From assembly GCA_023392075.1 (NCBI GenBank), contig JAEVZU010000213.1, positions 7,404-71,403 of the forward strand: DNA of 64,000 nt. The letters are read 5' to 3'. The notes under the pieces are model-generated. The model did not search any database. It was not told the origin of the DNA and was given only the letters and a program-made list of their open reading frames with translations. Shown here in pieces: positions 52,487-61,992 of the stretch; positions within the stretch are counted from its first letter, which is position 1, and each line of letters starts with the position of its first letter. Source of the DNA: Bacillota bacterium. GTDB lineage: Bacteria; Bacillota; Clostridia; Acetivibrionales; DSM-1351. The position numbers and the translations under genes were made by a program.

Positions 52487-54910
52487 CTATTTTTTAAACG
52501 GTTTAAAGCGTTTCAGGCTGAGTGAATTTGTTACAACGGATACCGAGCTGAATGCCATTGCTCCTCCTGCTATGACCGGGCTTAACAAACCAAAGGCCGC
52601 GAAGGGTATTCCGATTATATTATATATAAATGCCCAAAACAGGTTCTGCTTAATCTTGTTCATGGTTTTTTTAGACAATTTGATTGCAGTGGGTATTGAA
52701 CGCAAATCGCCTCTCATAAGAGTGATATCGGCAGCTTCAATAGCAACATCCGTCCCCGTTCCGATTGCCATGCCTATATCGGCTGTTGCAAGTGCAGGAG
52801 CATCATTTATTCCGTCTCCCACCATACCTACTATCCTGCCCTGTTTTTTTAACTTTTCAACTTCTTCTGCCTTATTCTCCGGAAGAACTTCTGCCAGAAC
52901 GTTTTTAATACCGACCTGTTTTGCAATTGCAGCAGCGGTTCTTTTATTATCCCCGGTAATCATATAGACTTCAATTCCCATATTAAGCAATTCCCCGATT
53001 GCCTCACCGGAGTTTTCCTTTACGGTATCTGCAACAGCCAGTATAGCTTCAATCCTGTTGTTTGCAGACATGAGCATTGCAGTTTTACCCTCATCCTCCA
53101 AACCTGTAATTGTGTTTTCTATGCTGTCGATATCAATTCCTTTTTCCTTCAGCAATTTTCTTGTACCGAGTAAAATCTCCCTGTCTCCGACAATTGCTCT
53201 GATACCTCTTCCCGGTATGGCTTCAAAATTATCTGGATCAGGTATACTGCCAAAATCAGCCTTGCCCTTTTCATAAATGGCAACACCTAAAGGATGTTCC
53301 GAGTTTTTTTCGGAAATTGCGGCCAGCTTGAGTATTTCAGAGTTTTCAAGCCCGTTCAGCGAAACTACATCTGTAACCTCAGGCCTTCCATTGGTAATTG
53401 TCCCTGTTTTATCAAGAACAATACTGTTTAATTTATAGGCTCTTTCAAGATGTTCACCGCCCTTGATCAGAATACCGTTTTCGGCACCCTTTCCTGTACC
53501 CACCATAATTGCAGTAGGAGTAGCCAATCCCAATGCACACGGGCATGCAATAACAAGAACAGACACCGCACTGACTATTGCAGCCGTAAAGTCACCTGCC
53601 GCCAGATACCAGACAAGAAACGTAACCACAGCTATCCCAATGACCACAGGTACAAAAATACCCGATACCCTGTCGGCTATTTTCTGTATGGGAGCCTTTG
53701 AACCCTGTGCATCTTCAACCATCTTTATGATTTGTGAAAGAGCGGTATCTTTCCCGATCTTTGTAGCTTCAAATTTAAATGTGCCGAACTTGTTGATGGT
53801 TGCACCGATAACCATGTCTCCGGCCTTTTTTTCGACCGGAAGGCTTTCTCCTGTCAACATGGATTCATCAATTGACGAATTGCCTTCAATAATTTTTCCG
53901 TCCACAGGAATCTTTTCTCCGGGTCTGACAACAACAATAAAGCCAACCTCAACCTCTTCAACAGGGATATCTTTTTCAACTCCGTCCAGTATGACCCTCG
54001 CGGTTTTTGCCTGCAGTCCCATAAGCTTCTTTATGGCTTCCGAGGTCTTACCCTTTGCAACAGCCTCAAAATACTTGCCTAATAGTATAAGAGTGATAAT
54101 TACTGCACCGGCTTCAAAATAAAGCTCCTTCATCATCACTCCGGGCTGGGCAGGCACAAAAAACGCATTGTAAATGCTGAAAAAATATGCCGCCGATGTG
54201 CCCATGGCAATCAAAACATCCATATTTGCACTCTTCGCCTTCAGCGCATGGTATGCATTCTTATAAAATCTGAACCCTATTACAAACTGGACCGGTGTCG
54301 CTATAATAAGCTGAAAATACTCGTTATGAAGAAAAGCTACATCTATTTTAAGCAGTGAGAGCAGCATTGCCAGTATTAACGGTGAACTCAAAACTGCAGA
54401 AGTTATCAATTCCGTTCTCAGCTTCCTGATTTCTTTTTCACGTTGGGCTTTTTCCTTGTCCTGGGAAACATCTTCAACCTTTTCAGCCTGATAGCCTAGA
54501 TTTCCGATGACATTTATTATATCTGAAACCTTTACAATGGCCGGATCAAACTCAACAGCAGCCTTTTCTGTTGCCAGGTTAACGGCAGCAGCTGAAATTC
54601 CCTCCATCTTTCCAAGTCTTCTCTCAATTTTGGCCGAGCATGCGGCACAGCTCATCCCTGTTATTTTTAACTCCGCCTTGTTATGATTTTGGGGAGTATT
54701 CTGTAAAACATCATAGCCGAGTTTTCTGACAATATCACTTATTTTGTCCGGATTAACCAGGGTATCGTCATACTCCACTGTCGCTCTTTCTATTGCAAAA
54801 TTGACATTTGCCTGCTTCACGCCTTCCAGTTTATTCAGTCCCTTTTCAATTCTTGCAGCGCAGGCGGCGCAGGACATACCTGTAATACTAAAATTTTCCT
54901 TTTTCTCCAT
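52487..54910 (-). CDS. copA: Cu(+)-exporting P1B-type ATPase
   Basis: Copper efflux pump, 807 aa. Two N-terminal HMA domains (about 5-70 and 80-146) carry MSCAACAARIEKGL and MSCAACSAKIERRL. The membrane Cu(I) site CPC is in VIACPCALGLATPTAIMVG. Phosphorylation Asp is in IVLDKTGTITNGRPEV, TGE in SMLTGESLPVE, HP locus in SEHPLGVAIYE, and the hinge in VGMVGDGINDAPALATAD; these define class 1B-1. GAAAGGG stands before the ATG. It is third in a probable copper-handling operon (DUF2318, cupredoxin-like, copA, copZ). Confidence 0.97.
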   Translation of the reverse strand: MEKKENFSITGMSCAACAARIEKGLNKLEGVKQANVNFAIERATVEYDDTLVNPDKISDIVRKLGYDVLQNTPQNHNKAELKITGMSCAACSAKIERRLGKMEGISAAAVNLATEKAAVEFDPAIVKVSDIINVIGNLGYQAEKVEDVSQDKEKAQREKEIRKLRTELITSAVLSSPLILAMLLSLLKIDVAFLHNEYFQLIIATPVQFVIGFRFYKNAYHALKAKSANMDVLIAMGTSAAYFFSIYNAFFVPAQPGVMMKELYFEAGAVIITLILLGKYFEAVAKGKTSEAIKKLMGLQAKTARVILDGVEKDIPVEEVEVGFIVVVRPGEKIPVDGKIIEGNSSIDESMLTGESLPVEKKAGDMVIGATINKFGTFKFEATKIGKDTALSQIIKMVEDAQGSKAPIQKIADRVSGIFVPVVIGIAVVTFLVWYLAAGDFTAAIVSAVSVLVIACPCALGLATPTAIMVGTGKGAENGILIKGGEHLERAYKLNSIVLDKTGTITNGRPEVTDVVSLNGLENSEILKLAAISEKNSEHPLGVAIYEKGKADFGSIPDPDNFEAIPGRGIRAIVGDREILLGTRKLLKEKGIDIDSIENTITGLEDEGKTAMLMSANNRIEAILAVADTVKENSGEAIGELLNMGIEVYMITGDNKRTAAAIAKQVGIKNVLAEVLPENKAEEVEKLKKQGRIVGMVGDGINDAPALATADIGMAIGTGTDVAIEAADITLMRGDLRSIPTAIKLSKKTMNKIKQNLFWAFIYNIIGIPFAAFGLLSPVIAGGAMAFSSVSVVTNSLSLKRFKPFKK

Positions 54911-55022
54911 TAAAAAATCCCTTTCTGCTGCAAGTATAAAGAATTTGGATCAATATTTCAAAATTCCTTATTCGAACAGCTATTATTTAAAAACCAATAT
55001 CATAGTTGAAAAATCAAAAATA

Positions 55023-55751
55023 TCAATCCCCGCAGCAGTCTCCGCTTTCTCCCCCGATTCCGCCGTTTTCACTGTTTTCACCACTTTGACCGTTTCCCCC
55101 GTAACCTGAAGCCGGATCAATGTTTTCAACTTCTTTCCTGACTGAATCAAGATCAAAATTGTTTATGTCGTCCACTACTTTTATATACCCATTTATCATA
55201 CCCATCCAACAACCAAAACTGAAATCTTCTTCGGGAGCAAACTCAATTTTATTTTCGCCTTTTGCCAAATCAATACCTGCACCATAATTTGAGAGAATAA
55301 TTCTTTTATTACAGTTGTTTATTTTCTCTCCATTGAAATTGATAACCGTCTCCACACCTTTTTGAAGAACGGCAACTGCCGGTGAAAATCCATTATCATT
55401 TACATTTATTGTTACTGTCTGAATTCCTTTAACAATTGTTCCGGCAGCTACCTCATCAGTGGGAATATTGCCGTTGTAAAATTCGGATGCCTGTGAACCT
55501 GCGGTGCAGCAGCTTCTTGTATCCGCAGAGTCTGCCCAGCCATTGCTGCTGCCGGTATCGGAACTGCCGTTTGATATATCTTCCGCAGATATATATGCTG
55601 TACCGGTAGATGCTCTTACAACCGAACTCATAAAACTAAAACCTGAAATATTAAGACTTCTGCTGATCAATATAATGCCCAGTACTGCTGCAAGTACCGC
55701 ACCTGCTTTCAGCATTTTATGAATGAACCTTCCGGTATTTTTCTTTTTCAT
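55023..55751 (-). CDS. membrane-anchored cupredoxin-like protein with Cys/Met-rich ends
   Basis: A 242-residue exported protein of unknown function. One helix near 17-35 (AGAVLAAVLGIILISRS) anchors it. A Cys-Cys pair (TRSCCTAGS) precedes a beta-rich domain of cupredoxin type (IQTVTINVNDNGFSPAVAVL, VETVINFNGEKINNCNKRII, FSFGCWMGMINGYIKVVDD). Possible metal ligands are the Cys in INNCNK and the Cys and Met residues of FGCWMGM; the histidine usual in type 1 copper sites is not seen. The tail is Gly/Asn/Ser-rich and ends in GDCCGD. The position immediately upstream of copA favours periplasm-face Cu(I) binding. Two adjacent ATGs make the start uncertain by one residue. Confidence 0.75.
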   Translation of the reverse strand: MKKKNTGRFIHKMLKAGAVLAAVLGIILISRSLNISGFSFMSSVVRASTGTAYISAEDISNGSSDTGSSNGWADSADTRSCCTAGSQASEFYNGNIPTDEVAAGTIVKGIQTVTINVNDNGFSPAVAVLQKGVETVINFNGEKINNCNKRIILSNYGAGIDLAKGENKIEFAPEEDFSFGCWMGMINGYIKVVDDINNFDLDSVRKEVENIDPASGYGGNGQSGENSENGGIGGESGDCCGD

Positions 55752-55833
55752 CATGCCCCCTGTCAGTCCTTGCAGCTTGAAACGGAATTTGCACAAGACT
55801 GAATGTAAAGCCTAGTTTATAAGGGTAAACGTA

Positions 55834-56322
55834 TTATTTCGTCTTCCAGTTATCTGTAAACAGATCCTTATTCTGCTCAATAAATTCTTTGGAAATAGTT
55901 AGGTTTGTACCGTCGTCCGTTTTATCCTCACTAAATATAGGTATTGGATTACAGCCGCCTCTTTGCTGTTCTATCATATCCATGGAGAACTTGTTGCCGC
56001 AGTTCTGGCAAACAAGTATATCACCCTCCTGCTTATAATAAGCTCTGGGTGAACCATTGCAGACCTGGCAGGTATTAAAGGCTGTTCTTATTGTTCCGTC
56101 ACTGGCTTTTACGGCCAGTATTTCCATGTTTTTCTTTCCTATTTTAACAGGATAAAATTTAACTGTTTCCGAGATTTCACTTTTATTGATAACAACATCT
56201 GCCCCTTCGGCGGCAGCACTCTCCGAATTTCCGCCTGCTCCCAGTCTTGAAACAAGAATTACCGCACCAATTATAACAGCTATTCCGATAATAATTGCGA
56301 TAGGTTTATTTTTAAAGTTCAT
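55834..56322 (-). CDS. DUF2318 membrane-anchored protein
   Basis: A 162-residue protein with one N-terminal helix (PIAIIIGIAVIIGAVILVSR) and an external domain bearing two CxxC pairs, FNTCQVCNGSPRAYY and ILVCQNCGNKFSMDMIEQQR, and the motif GGCNPIPIF. This combination is typical of DUF2318, a family found beside metal uptake and efflux systems and thought to bind metal or heme. GGAGG stands before the ATG at 56322. It is the first gene of the probable operon continuing with the cupredoxin-like protein, copA and copZ, and is divergent from the LCP gene. Confidence 0.83.
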   Translation of the reverse strand: MNFKNKPIAIIIGIAVIIGAVILVSRLGAGGNSESAAAEGADVVINKSEISETVKFYPVKIGKKNMEILAVKASDGTIRTAFNTCQVCNGSPRAYYKQEGDILVCQNCGNKFSMDMIEQQRGGCNPIPIFSEDKTDDGTNLTISKEFIEQNKDLFTDNWKTK

Positions 56323-56505
56323 ATATCCCTCCGTATTAATTTTATGATAGCATTTTAACAAACAAATATGTAGATTTTATGAAGATTAAAATACGGGAAA
56401 CGACTTATAATAATTAAATATTAATTTACCTTAGCATATATTTACATTCATCAAAATCTAAAGTAATATTGTTTTATGTATTAAATATCTACCAGGGGTG
56501 CGAAT

Positions 56506-57654
56506 ATGAAATCTGTAAAAATTACCTGTTTATTGTCTTTAGTATGTGGTATTGCTCTTTTTGTTGCCGGATTCACTCTTCTCTTTAATATAAAAAATAC
56601 CGAACCAATTCCTGATATACCGGAAACCAGTACACCCTCAACCGAAAAAAAGTCCTTTGACATCATTAATAATTATACAGGAAATATGAATCCTATAAAT
56701 TTCCTCGTTTTAATAAAGGAAGCTTCCGGAAGCAATACAGATACCCTGATTATAGCCAATTATTCCCCAAAAACCAAGCAGATCAACCTTCTGACTATTC
56801 CCAGGGATACAAAGGCAACAAACAGGTCGGACATTAAAATAAATTCTTATTATGACATAGGTTACAGAAAAAAAATGCCCAAAGGTACCTCTGAATTGGA
56901 GCGTAAACAAAATGCACTGGAATTCGCAGCTCAAACAATAAGTAACCTTACCAATATAAAAATCAATTATTATATCTACCTGGAGATTGATACAATCAAG
57001 TCAATAGTGGACAAACTCGGAGGAATTTACTTTGATGTGCCTGCCAAACTGAAATACACCGACCCTGTGCAGGATCTTTATATAGATCTGCAAAAAGGCT
57101 ATCAACTTCTGGATGGAGACAAAACAGAGCAGCTGTTGAGATTCAGAAAACCCCAGACACGTTATTACACCCGTGAGGAATTGAGAGAGGTTAACAAGTA
57201 TTATAATGGTTCAGATCTAAAAAGAACAGAAATGCAGATAAAGTTTGTCAATGCTATTATTGAACAAAAGGCAAATTTGCTTGAACTTCCCAAGCTCATT
57301 CCCATAATAAACTACGCTTTTGATAATGTAATTACAAATACGGAACTTAATGACGTTCTTTCACTGTTTGGTGCATTTACCCAGGGTACCAGGCCAGAAA
57401 TGAATACCTTCAAATTATATGGAATTGATAAAAGGATTGCAGGTGCCGACTTCTTCATATATAACGAAACCGTGGAAGACACAAAAAGCAGAAAACTGTT
57501 AAGGGCTGATGAAGTCATTGAACAATACTTTACCATACCCACCGGAAATTATACACCTGACCCGGATTCCATGTATGATTTCAAAATAGCCAACAGAGAT
57601 AATCCATCAAATACCGACACAGATTCCATGGGTGACAATAAAGACAAGCCGTAA
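56506..57654 (+). CDS. LytR-CpsA-Psr (LCP) family protein
   Basis: Membrane-anchored LCP protein, 382 aa, a family whose members transfer glycopolymers such as teichoic acids to peptidoglycan. The anchor helix is at about 7-29 (LLSLVCGIALFVAGFTLLFN). The catalytic LCP domain runs from about 65 to 250, with SNTDTLIIANYSPKTKQINLLTIPRDTK-like conserved Asp and Arg residues (DTLII...IPRDT), the KLGGIYFDVP strand and the DLKRTEMQIKFVNAI helix holding the conserved Arg. AGGGGTG stands before the ATG. It is a single gene ending at a strong terminator. Confidence 0.92.
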   Translation: MKSVKITCLLSLVCGIALFVAGFTLLFNIKNTEPIPDIPETSTPSTEKKSFDIINNYTGNMNPINFLVLIKEASGSNTDTLIIANYSPKTKQINLLTIPRDTKATNRSDIKINSYYDIGYRKKMPKGTSELERKQNALEFAAQTISNLTNIKINYYIYLEIDTIKSIVDKLGGIYFDVPAKLKYTDPVQDLYIDLQKGYQLLDGDKTEQLLRFRKPQTRYYTREELREVNKYYNGSDLKRTEMQIKFVNAIIEQKANLLELPKLIPIINYAFDNVITNTELNDVLSLFGAFTQGTRPEMNTFKLYGIDKRIAGADFFIYNETVEDTKSRKLLRADEVIEQYFTIPTGNYTPDPDSMYDFKIANRDNPSNTDTDSMGDNKDKP

Positions 57655-57665
57655 AATAAATCCGT

Positions 57666-57697
57666 AAAAAAGCCTGGTTCGAAGAACCAGGCTTTTA
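57666..57697. terminator. bidirectional terminator
   Basis: AAAAAGCCTGGTTC and GAACCAGGCTTTT pair over 12-13 bp around a GAA loop, with A and T runs on either side. It serves the LCP gene on the plus strand and the convergent minus-strand gene ending at 57700. Confidence 0.92.
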
Positions 57698-57699
57698 AA

Positions 57700-59589
57700 T
57701 TATTTCAGAGTAAAGGACTGCCAGACATCACTTAATATCTTACTGTTCTTAGGCCCATAATATAGATTATCGGCTACCAGATCTACTATAATAATTTTAT
57801 TTCCCTTTTGAAATACATATGCTTCATTTCTGTATTCGATATAATTTTTTGTATAATAAACAACGTATTTTTTACATGTAACACCTTTGTCAGTAACCGT
57901 CGTGTTGGTATCTATTTTGTACTCCTGCTCCTCCATAGTTTCCTCAAAAGCTTTGGTATAATCGGAAAATGATTCTTTTCCTTTATCCAGTATTGTAACT
58001 GTCACCGACAATGTATCACTGCCATAATTTTTTAAAATATCGTTATCTATATTGTTTTTCCAGTTGATAGGAATCTCCATGGAGAAAATATCATTGCTAA
58101 CGGTTCTTTTTTTATCCGACAGAACAACTTTATCCGGGTCCAACAGCTTACCGGCAGTTTTTACATCAATTCCCCGGATAGTAAAAGAATTGATCATCCC
58201 TTCTATTTTCTTCATTTGGTTTGCATTCTTGTAATCATCCTCGGATACTTCGTACCATAATAGATATTTGTAATTTTTGTCTACAAGGAAAATGTCACAT
58301 CCATAATAGGTTCCATCCGCATATTTCATTGAATAATACACCTTGTTGCATTTTATTCCATTAATTACCGTAGTCTCCTGTTTCAGAATTTTATATGCCG
58401 ACGGATTAAAGAGATCGGAATCATCCTTTTCGTAACTTTGTGTCAATGATTCCAAGGTCTCCCCCTTATCCAGTGAAAAGATCTTAACGGAGAAAGTAAA
58501 ATCATTTTTTCCATAGAAATAAACTTTGTTTTGAATATTTTTATCCTTTGACTCTCTCAAATCAGGCAGAAGGCTAATTGACCAGTTTAACCCGGTCTCC
58601 TGGTATTTTCTGTAGCCATCCGCATTGACATCCGATAAATCCTCGGTACTTCCATCTTTGCTGAATGAAAGTTTAAAAGAATCCAGGATATTTTGATATT
58701 TTTCATCCAAATACGAAGTATCATTTTCTGTTTCTATAACTATGTCGTATATTTTTGTATTAGTGAGAAATATTCTTTCCTGGTATGTACCGTAACTGTC
58801 CTTATAGACAAAATCCAGAAATTTTAAGCCGTTTTTATTTTTAATCTCGTAATCAATGAGTGTATAATCATACATATCATCTAAAATATCATTGGCAATG
58901 CTGTCCAAATCATCTTTTTCACTACGGTCATATAAATTAATTGAAATATAATAGGAGCCGTCGGCAGCCGCAAAACTATTGGCAGTTCCGTTAAAGTTAC
59001 GGTATTCCAATCTGAGGTCATCCGGCAGCTGCATTGACCACTTGTAATAGCTGTCTCCGATTTTTGATTTGTTGGTCTCCTTAATCAGGGTGCTAAAATC
59101 CTTGATACTGTTTGGGTTGGCAATTTCCTTCAGGAAAGTGATTTTCCCGTCGGAGGTTTTGACATCAGCACCCAAAGTGTCTGCAAGAAAAGAAACTGAA
59201 GCCATAAAAGAATTATTTTTTATGTAGGGTGCTGCATCAATTGTTACCTTTTTCCCTGAAATTATAGCTTCTTTTTTCTTTTCGGTTAATTTAATATCAA
59301 CATCATTATATGTGATTACTGCGGTTTTAACCTTTAGATCCACTGTCAGAGCGGCACCCAGAGCATCTGTTATTACCTTTACAGGTACGAAGGTCTTCCC
59401 GCCGGTCTGAACACTGGGTTCGGCTTTAATATTTTTGCCGTTTACCAGATAAGTATCCGAACCAACCTTGAACGAAACCGATATTTCCGCAGAACTCTTA
59501 TCCTCAACCGGTGTACCTGAAGCAAATGCACCAATCTGTGTCAACAGGAAACACAAAATAAAGCTGAAAATTGCAATTGACTTTTTCAT
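57700..59589 (-). CDS. secreted protein with copper amine oxidase N-like domain
   Basis: Exported protein, 629 aa, of unknown function. A signal peptide ends near residue 24 (FILCFLLTQIGAFASG). The copper-amine-oxidase-N (stalk) domain spans about 45-155 (VQTGGKTFVPVKVITDALGA; NSFMASVSFLADTLGADVKT). The rest contains repeated beta-rich units beginning WSMQLPDDLRLEYR, WSISLLPDLRESKD and FSMEIPINWKNN, resembling PsbP-like/lipoprotein modules and suggesting threefold internal duplication. Despite the name, such domains occur in clostridial surface proteins without amine oxidase activity. GGAGG precedes the ATG, 17 bases after the HtrA-like gene, so the two are cotranscribed. Confidence 0.82.
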   Translation of the reverse strand: MKKSIAIFSFILCFLLTQIGAFASGTPVEDKSSAEISVSFKVGSDTYLVNGKNIKAEPSVQTGGKTFVPVKVITDALGAALTVDLKVKTAVITYNDVDIKLTEKKKEAIISGKKVTIDAAPYIKNNSFMASVSFLADTLGADVKTSDGKITFLKEIANPNSIKDFSTLIKETNKSKIGDSYYKWSMQLPDDLRLEYRNFNGTANSFAAADGSYYISINLYDRSEKDDLDSIANDILDDMYDYTLIDYEIKNKNGLKFLDFVYKDSYGTYQERIFLTNTKIYDIVIETENDTSYLDEKYQNILDSFKLSFSKDGSTEDLSDVNADGYRKYQETGLNWSISLLPDLRESKDKNIQNKVYFYGKNDFTFSVKIFSLDKGETLESLTQSYEKDDSDLFNPSAYKILKQETTVINGIKCNKVYYSMKYADGTYYGCDIFLVDKNYKYLLWYEVSEDDYKNANQMKKIEGMINSFTIRGIDVKTAGKLLDPDKVVLSDKKRTVSNDIFSMEIPINWKNNIDNDILKNYGSDTLSVTVTILDKGKESFSDYTKAFEETMEEQEYKIDTNTTVTDKGVTCKKYVVYYTKNYIEYRNEAYVFQKGNKIIIVDLVADNLYYGPKNSKILSDVWQSFTLK

Positions 59590-59606
59590 TTTTAACCTCC
59601 ATTGAG

Positions 59607-60743
59607 CTAATTTTTAAGTTCATCCAAAACAACCATGATACTTTGTTCATTTCCATCCCTGCGGATATTTATCTTGACCGTGCTGCCAGGAAGCAATCCC
59701 TTTACGGCTTCATTCAAATCCACAATAGTATTTACTGCTTTACCGTTTACATTATATATAAAGTCGTTCTTTTTAAGTCCATATTTCTCGGTACAAGAAC
59801 CTGATTTAACCCTGGTGATTTTCAATCCGGTTTTGCTGGGCAGGCCGTACAAGGCAACGTTATCCTCATCAAATTCGGCACCAAGAGTAACTCTTTTTAC
59901 CTTGCCATAATTATAAAAATGTTCCAGCACAAATTGTATTGTATCTATAGGAATTGCATAATTCAACCCCTGTGCATTCAGTGTGGAAATGGAATTAATC
60001 CCAATTACCTCTCCAGCCATATTGACCAGCGGTCCTCCGCTGTTACCCGGATTTATGGCAACATCTGTCTGTATAAGCTTGTATTCATAAAAACCGTCAA
60101 TACTTCTGTTCAGTCCGCTGATTACACCGACCGAAGCACTGTTTCTGTTCTGAAAGGATAATGGCGTACCGATTGCAATTGCCGTTTTACCTATAATAAT
60201 ATCGGAAGCCTTACCGAACTTTGCAGGAAACAGCCCGATTTTATCAATCTTAATCACTGCGAGGTCAGTTTTTTCATCCATATACTTAATCCTTGCATCA
60301 TAACCACTTCCATCTGACAATACAACCGCAATCCTTGTCATATCCTCTATAACGTGAGCGTTGGTCAGTATTTCGCCGCCCGACTTTATAACAACGCCGG
60401 TGCCCAAGGCAAGCCCCTCGGCAGAACCTTCCTTGGCTTTTGTATTACCAATGATTCCAACAACAGAAGGACCGATCTCCTTAATAATCTCAGGAATGAT
60501 ATCTTCATTTTTATAAGATATATTAATTGAACTATTATTTTGTGTAACATTCAGATTTAAGAACTGGGACAGGGCTGTAACATCGACATAAACCTTTTTG
60601 TTGACAGTAGTGGTTCCGACATCCGCTGCTTCACCATTTACAATTACTTTAAGGCTTGATGCACCAGAAACAATAAAATTTGAAAGAACAAATAAAAGCA
60701 GAAAAGCAGTAAAAACAATTGATTTAGATATGGATTTCTTCAT
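59607..60743 (-). CDS. HtrA/DegP-type S1C serine protease with N-terminal CAO-like segment
   Basis: Exported serine protease, 378 aa, for envelope protein quality control. A signal sequence or anchor covers about 9-30 (IVFTAFLLLFVLSNFIVSGA). A short copper-amine-oxidase-N-like segment follows (VNKKVYVDVTALSQFLNLNV). The trypsin-like domain has His in GGEILTNAHVIEDM, Asp in DEKTDLAVIKID and Ser in INPGNSGGPLVNMAG. A C-terminal PDZ domain spans about 285-375 (LKKNDFIYNVNGKAVNTIVD). It precedes the CAO-domain protein gene; as both carry related N-terminal domains, a physical link at the cell surface is plausible. Confidence 0.9.
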   Translation of the reverse strand: MKKSISKSIVFTAFLLLFVLSNFIVSGASSLKVIVNGEAADVGTTTVNKKVYVDVTALSQFLNLNVTQNNSSINISYKNEDIIPEIIKEIGPSVVGIIGNTKAKEGSAEGLALGTGVVIKSGGEILTNAHVIEDMTRIAVVLSDGSGYDARIKYMDEKTDLAVIKIDKIGLFPAKFGKASDIIIGKTAIAIGTPLSFQNRNSASVGVISGLNRSIDGFYEYKLIQTDVAINPGNSGGPLVNMAGEVIGINSISTLNAQGLNYAIPIDTIQFVLEHFYNYGKVKRVTLGAEFDEDNVALYGLPSKTGLKITRVKSGSCTEKYGLKKNDFIYNVNGKAVNTIVDLNEAVKGLLPGSTVKINIRRDGNEQSIMVVLDELKN

Positions 60744-60774
60744 ATTTACCCCTGTGAAATATTTTTATCCTAAT

Positions 60775-60803
60775 ATATTAACATTTATTCACAGATATTA
60801 CAA
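60775..60803 (-). promoter_or_regulatory. promoter of the HtrA-like operon
   Basis: TTGTAA (60803-60798), 17 bases, TAATAT (60780-60775) on the minus strand, about 32 bases before the ATG. Confidence 0.55.
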
Positions 60804-60932
60804 TAAACTTCGTCAAAATACGGTAAAAAATGGATTGCTGCAAAATGAATTTACTCTTTTTACGACAATTTATTTAAAAAATCTATCTGAGGGCCAAATA
60901 CATACGTTTTACAACAGCCTCCATCAACCATC

Positions 60933-61340
60933 TCAAAATACTTTTATAAAATTTCTTATTACAAAATATATGATAAAGCAGACGGTTATAACTGCCCAGA
61001 ACCGCTTATTTCTTGGTACAAGCTTTAAGGGTTTATTGAAAGTTCCCGCCAGCAGTTCGATATATGCCAGCAGCAGGAGAATAATACCCAATATGGGTAC
61101 GGGATTATATTTTATGGATCCGGCTATATCTCCCGCCAGGAGATGTTGGACACTTCTGGTGTTCCCGCAGCCGGGGCAATATATATGAAGATAGGTATAG
61201 CTGGGGCATGCAGGAAATTTTGTTCCCAAAAATATCAATGAATTTCTAAAAAAGTATAAAAGCGAAACAGCTGCAACCGGTAAAACAACAACCATTATTT
61301 TAAATAATGTGGAATTAGTCTTATTTAGTCTGTTTATCAA
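60933..61340 (-). CDS. DUF2752 membrane protein
   Basis: Small membrane protein, 135 aa, with three or four hydrophobic helices and the DUF2752 signature IYCPGCGNTRSVQHLLAGDI, in which CPGCG and the following Arg and GD are diagnostic. Function unknown. The TTG at 61340, with GGAGG 5 bases upstream, is chosen over a TTG four codons earlier that overlaps the site. It stands alone, 189 bases upstream of the htrA-like gene in the same direction. Confidence 0.82.
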   Translation of the reverse strand: MINRLNKTNSTLFKIMVVVLPVAAVSLLYFFRNSLIFLGTKFPACPSYTYLHIYCPGCGNTRSVQHLLAGDIAGSIKYNPVPILGIILLLLAYIELLAGTFNKPLKLVPRNKRFWAVITVCFIIYFVIRNFIKVF

Positions 61341-61520
61341 GTTTGCCTCCAATATTACAAAATCCAGTTAATTTAAACGTGTTGTGCTAATTTTCAATTA
61401 GCTTAACGAATTAAATTACGCTGCCTATGTAATATTATACTTTTAGAAACTCAAATTGACTGATAATTTTATGTATATATGCAATTTTCGTATAAAGTAA
61501 AATGATTTTGGGTGATTGAT

Positions 61521-61739
61521 ATGTATGAAAAAATTAGGAACTTACGAGAAGATAAAGATTTGACACAACAACAAATGGCCGAGCTTTTGAATATTACACA
61601 GGCTGCCTATTCTCGTTATGAAAGTGGAGATCTGGATATACCCAGCGCAGTGCTGATCAAGTTATCAAAATTTTATAAAGTCAGTATCGACTATTTATTG
61701 GGGCAGACGACACTCCAAAACCTTATGGCAATAAACTGA
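61521..61739 (+). CDS. small XRE-family regulator
   Basis: A 72-residue protein that is essentially one Cro/C1-type helix-turn-helix domain: MYEKIRNLREDKDLTQQQMA, LLNITQAAYSRYESGDLDIP, KLSKFYKVSIDYLLGQT. The ATG at 61521 is preferred over a GTG three codons upstream, which lies in the GGGTGA that could act as ribosome site. It is unlinked to any obvious target and stands between the DUF2752 gene and an oxidoreductase gene. Confidence 0.88.
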   Translation: MYEKIRNLREDKDLTQQQMAELLNITQAAYSRYESGDLDIPSAVLIKLSKFYKVSIDYLLGQTTLQNLMAIN

Positions 61740-61845
61740 CTTAATTATAGCCCTATTTCACTAAAAATTATCGCCAGACCCTTACCTTTCACGGTAAAAG
61801 CCGGGCGGTTTTATCACGCATTTCACATTAACGTATCCACGCAAT

Positions 61846-61938
61846 CTATATCCTTACAGCCACCAGCACCTTTACCCCTTCAACCTGCTTTTTATTCCTG
61901 AAATCCTCCTCATCAGCCTTAAAGGTAAAATGCCTTGA
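61846..61938 (-). pseudogene. possible C-terminal fragment of an unidentified gene
   Basis: In the 253-base gap between the XRE gene and the FMN reductase, the minus strand reads HFTFKADEEDFRNKKQVEGV then KVLVAVRI and a TAG stop, with an in-frame stop two codons before. The composition is protein-like, but there is no start or family match. The rest of the gap shows only a weak hairpin (TTACC...GGTAA near 61783). Confidence 0.25.
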
Positions 61939-61992
61939 TTATTCGTAAAATGAGGCCATAATAATGTGATGTAAAGCTGATACCAGCTGGAA

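Noticed and set aside
57700..59589. Functional copper amine oxidase linked to the copper operon
   Set aside because: Only the N-terminal stalk-type domain is present; the catalytic domain with its topaquinone tyrosine is absent, and the copper operon lies on the far side of the LCP gene.
61740..61992. tRNA or small RNA gene in the gap
   Set aside because: No cloverleaf, CCA end or T-loop sequence (GTTCRA) was found; only a weak hairpin and a possible gene fragment.
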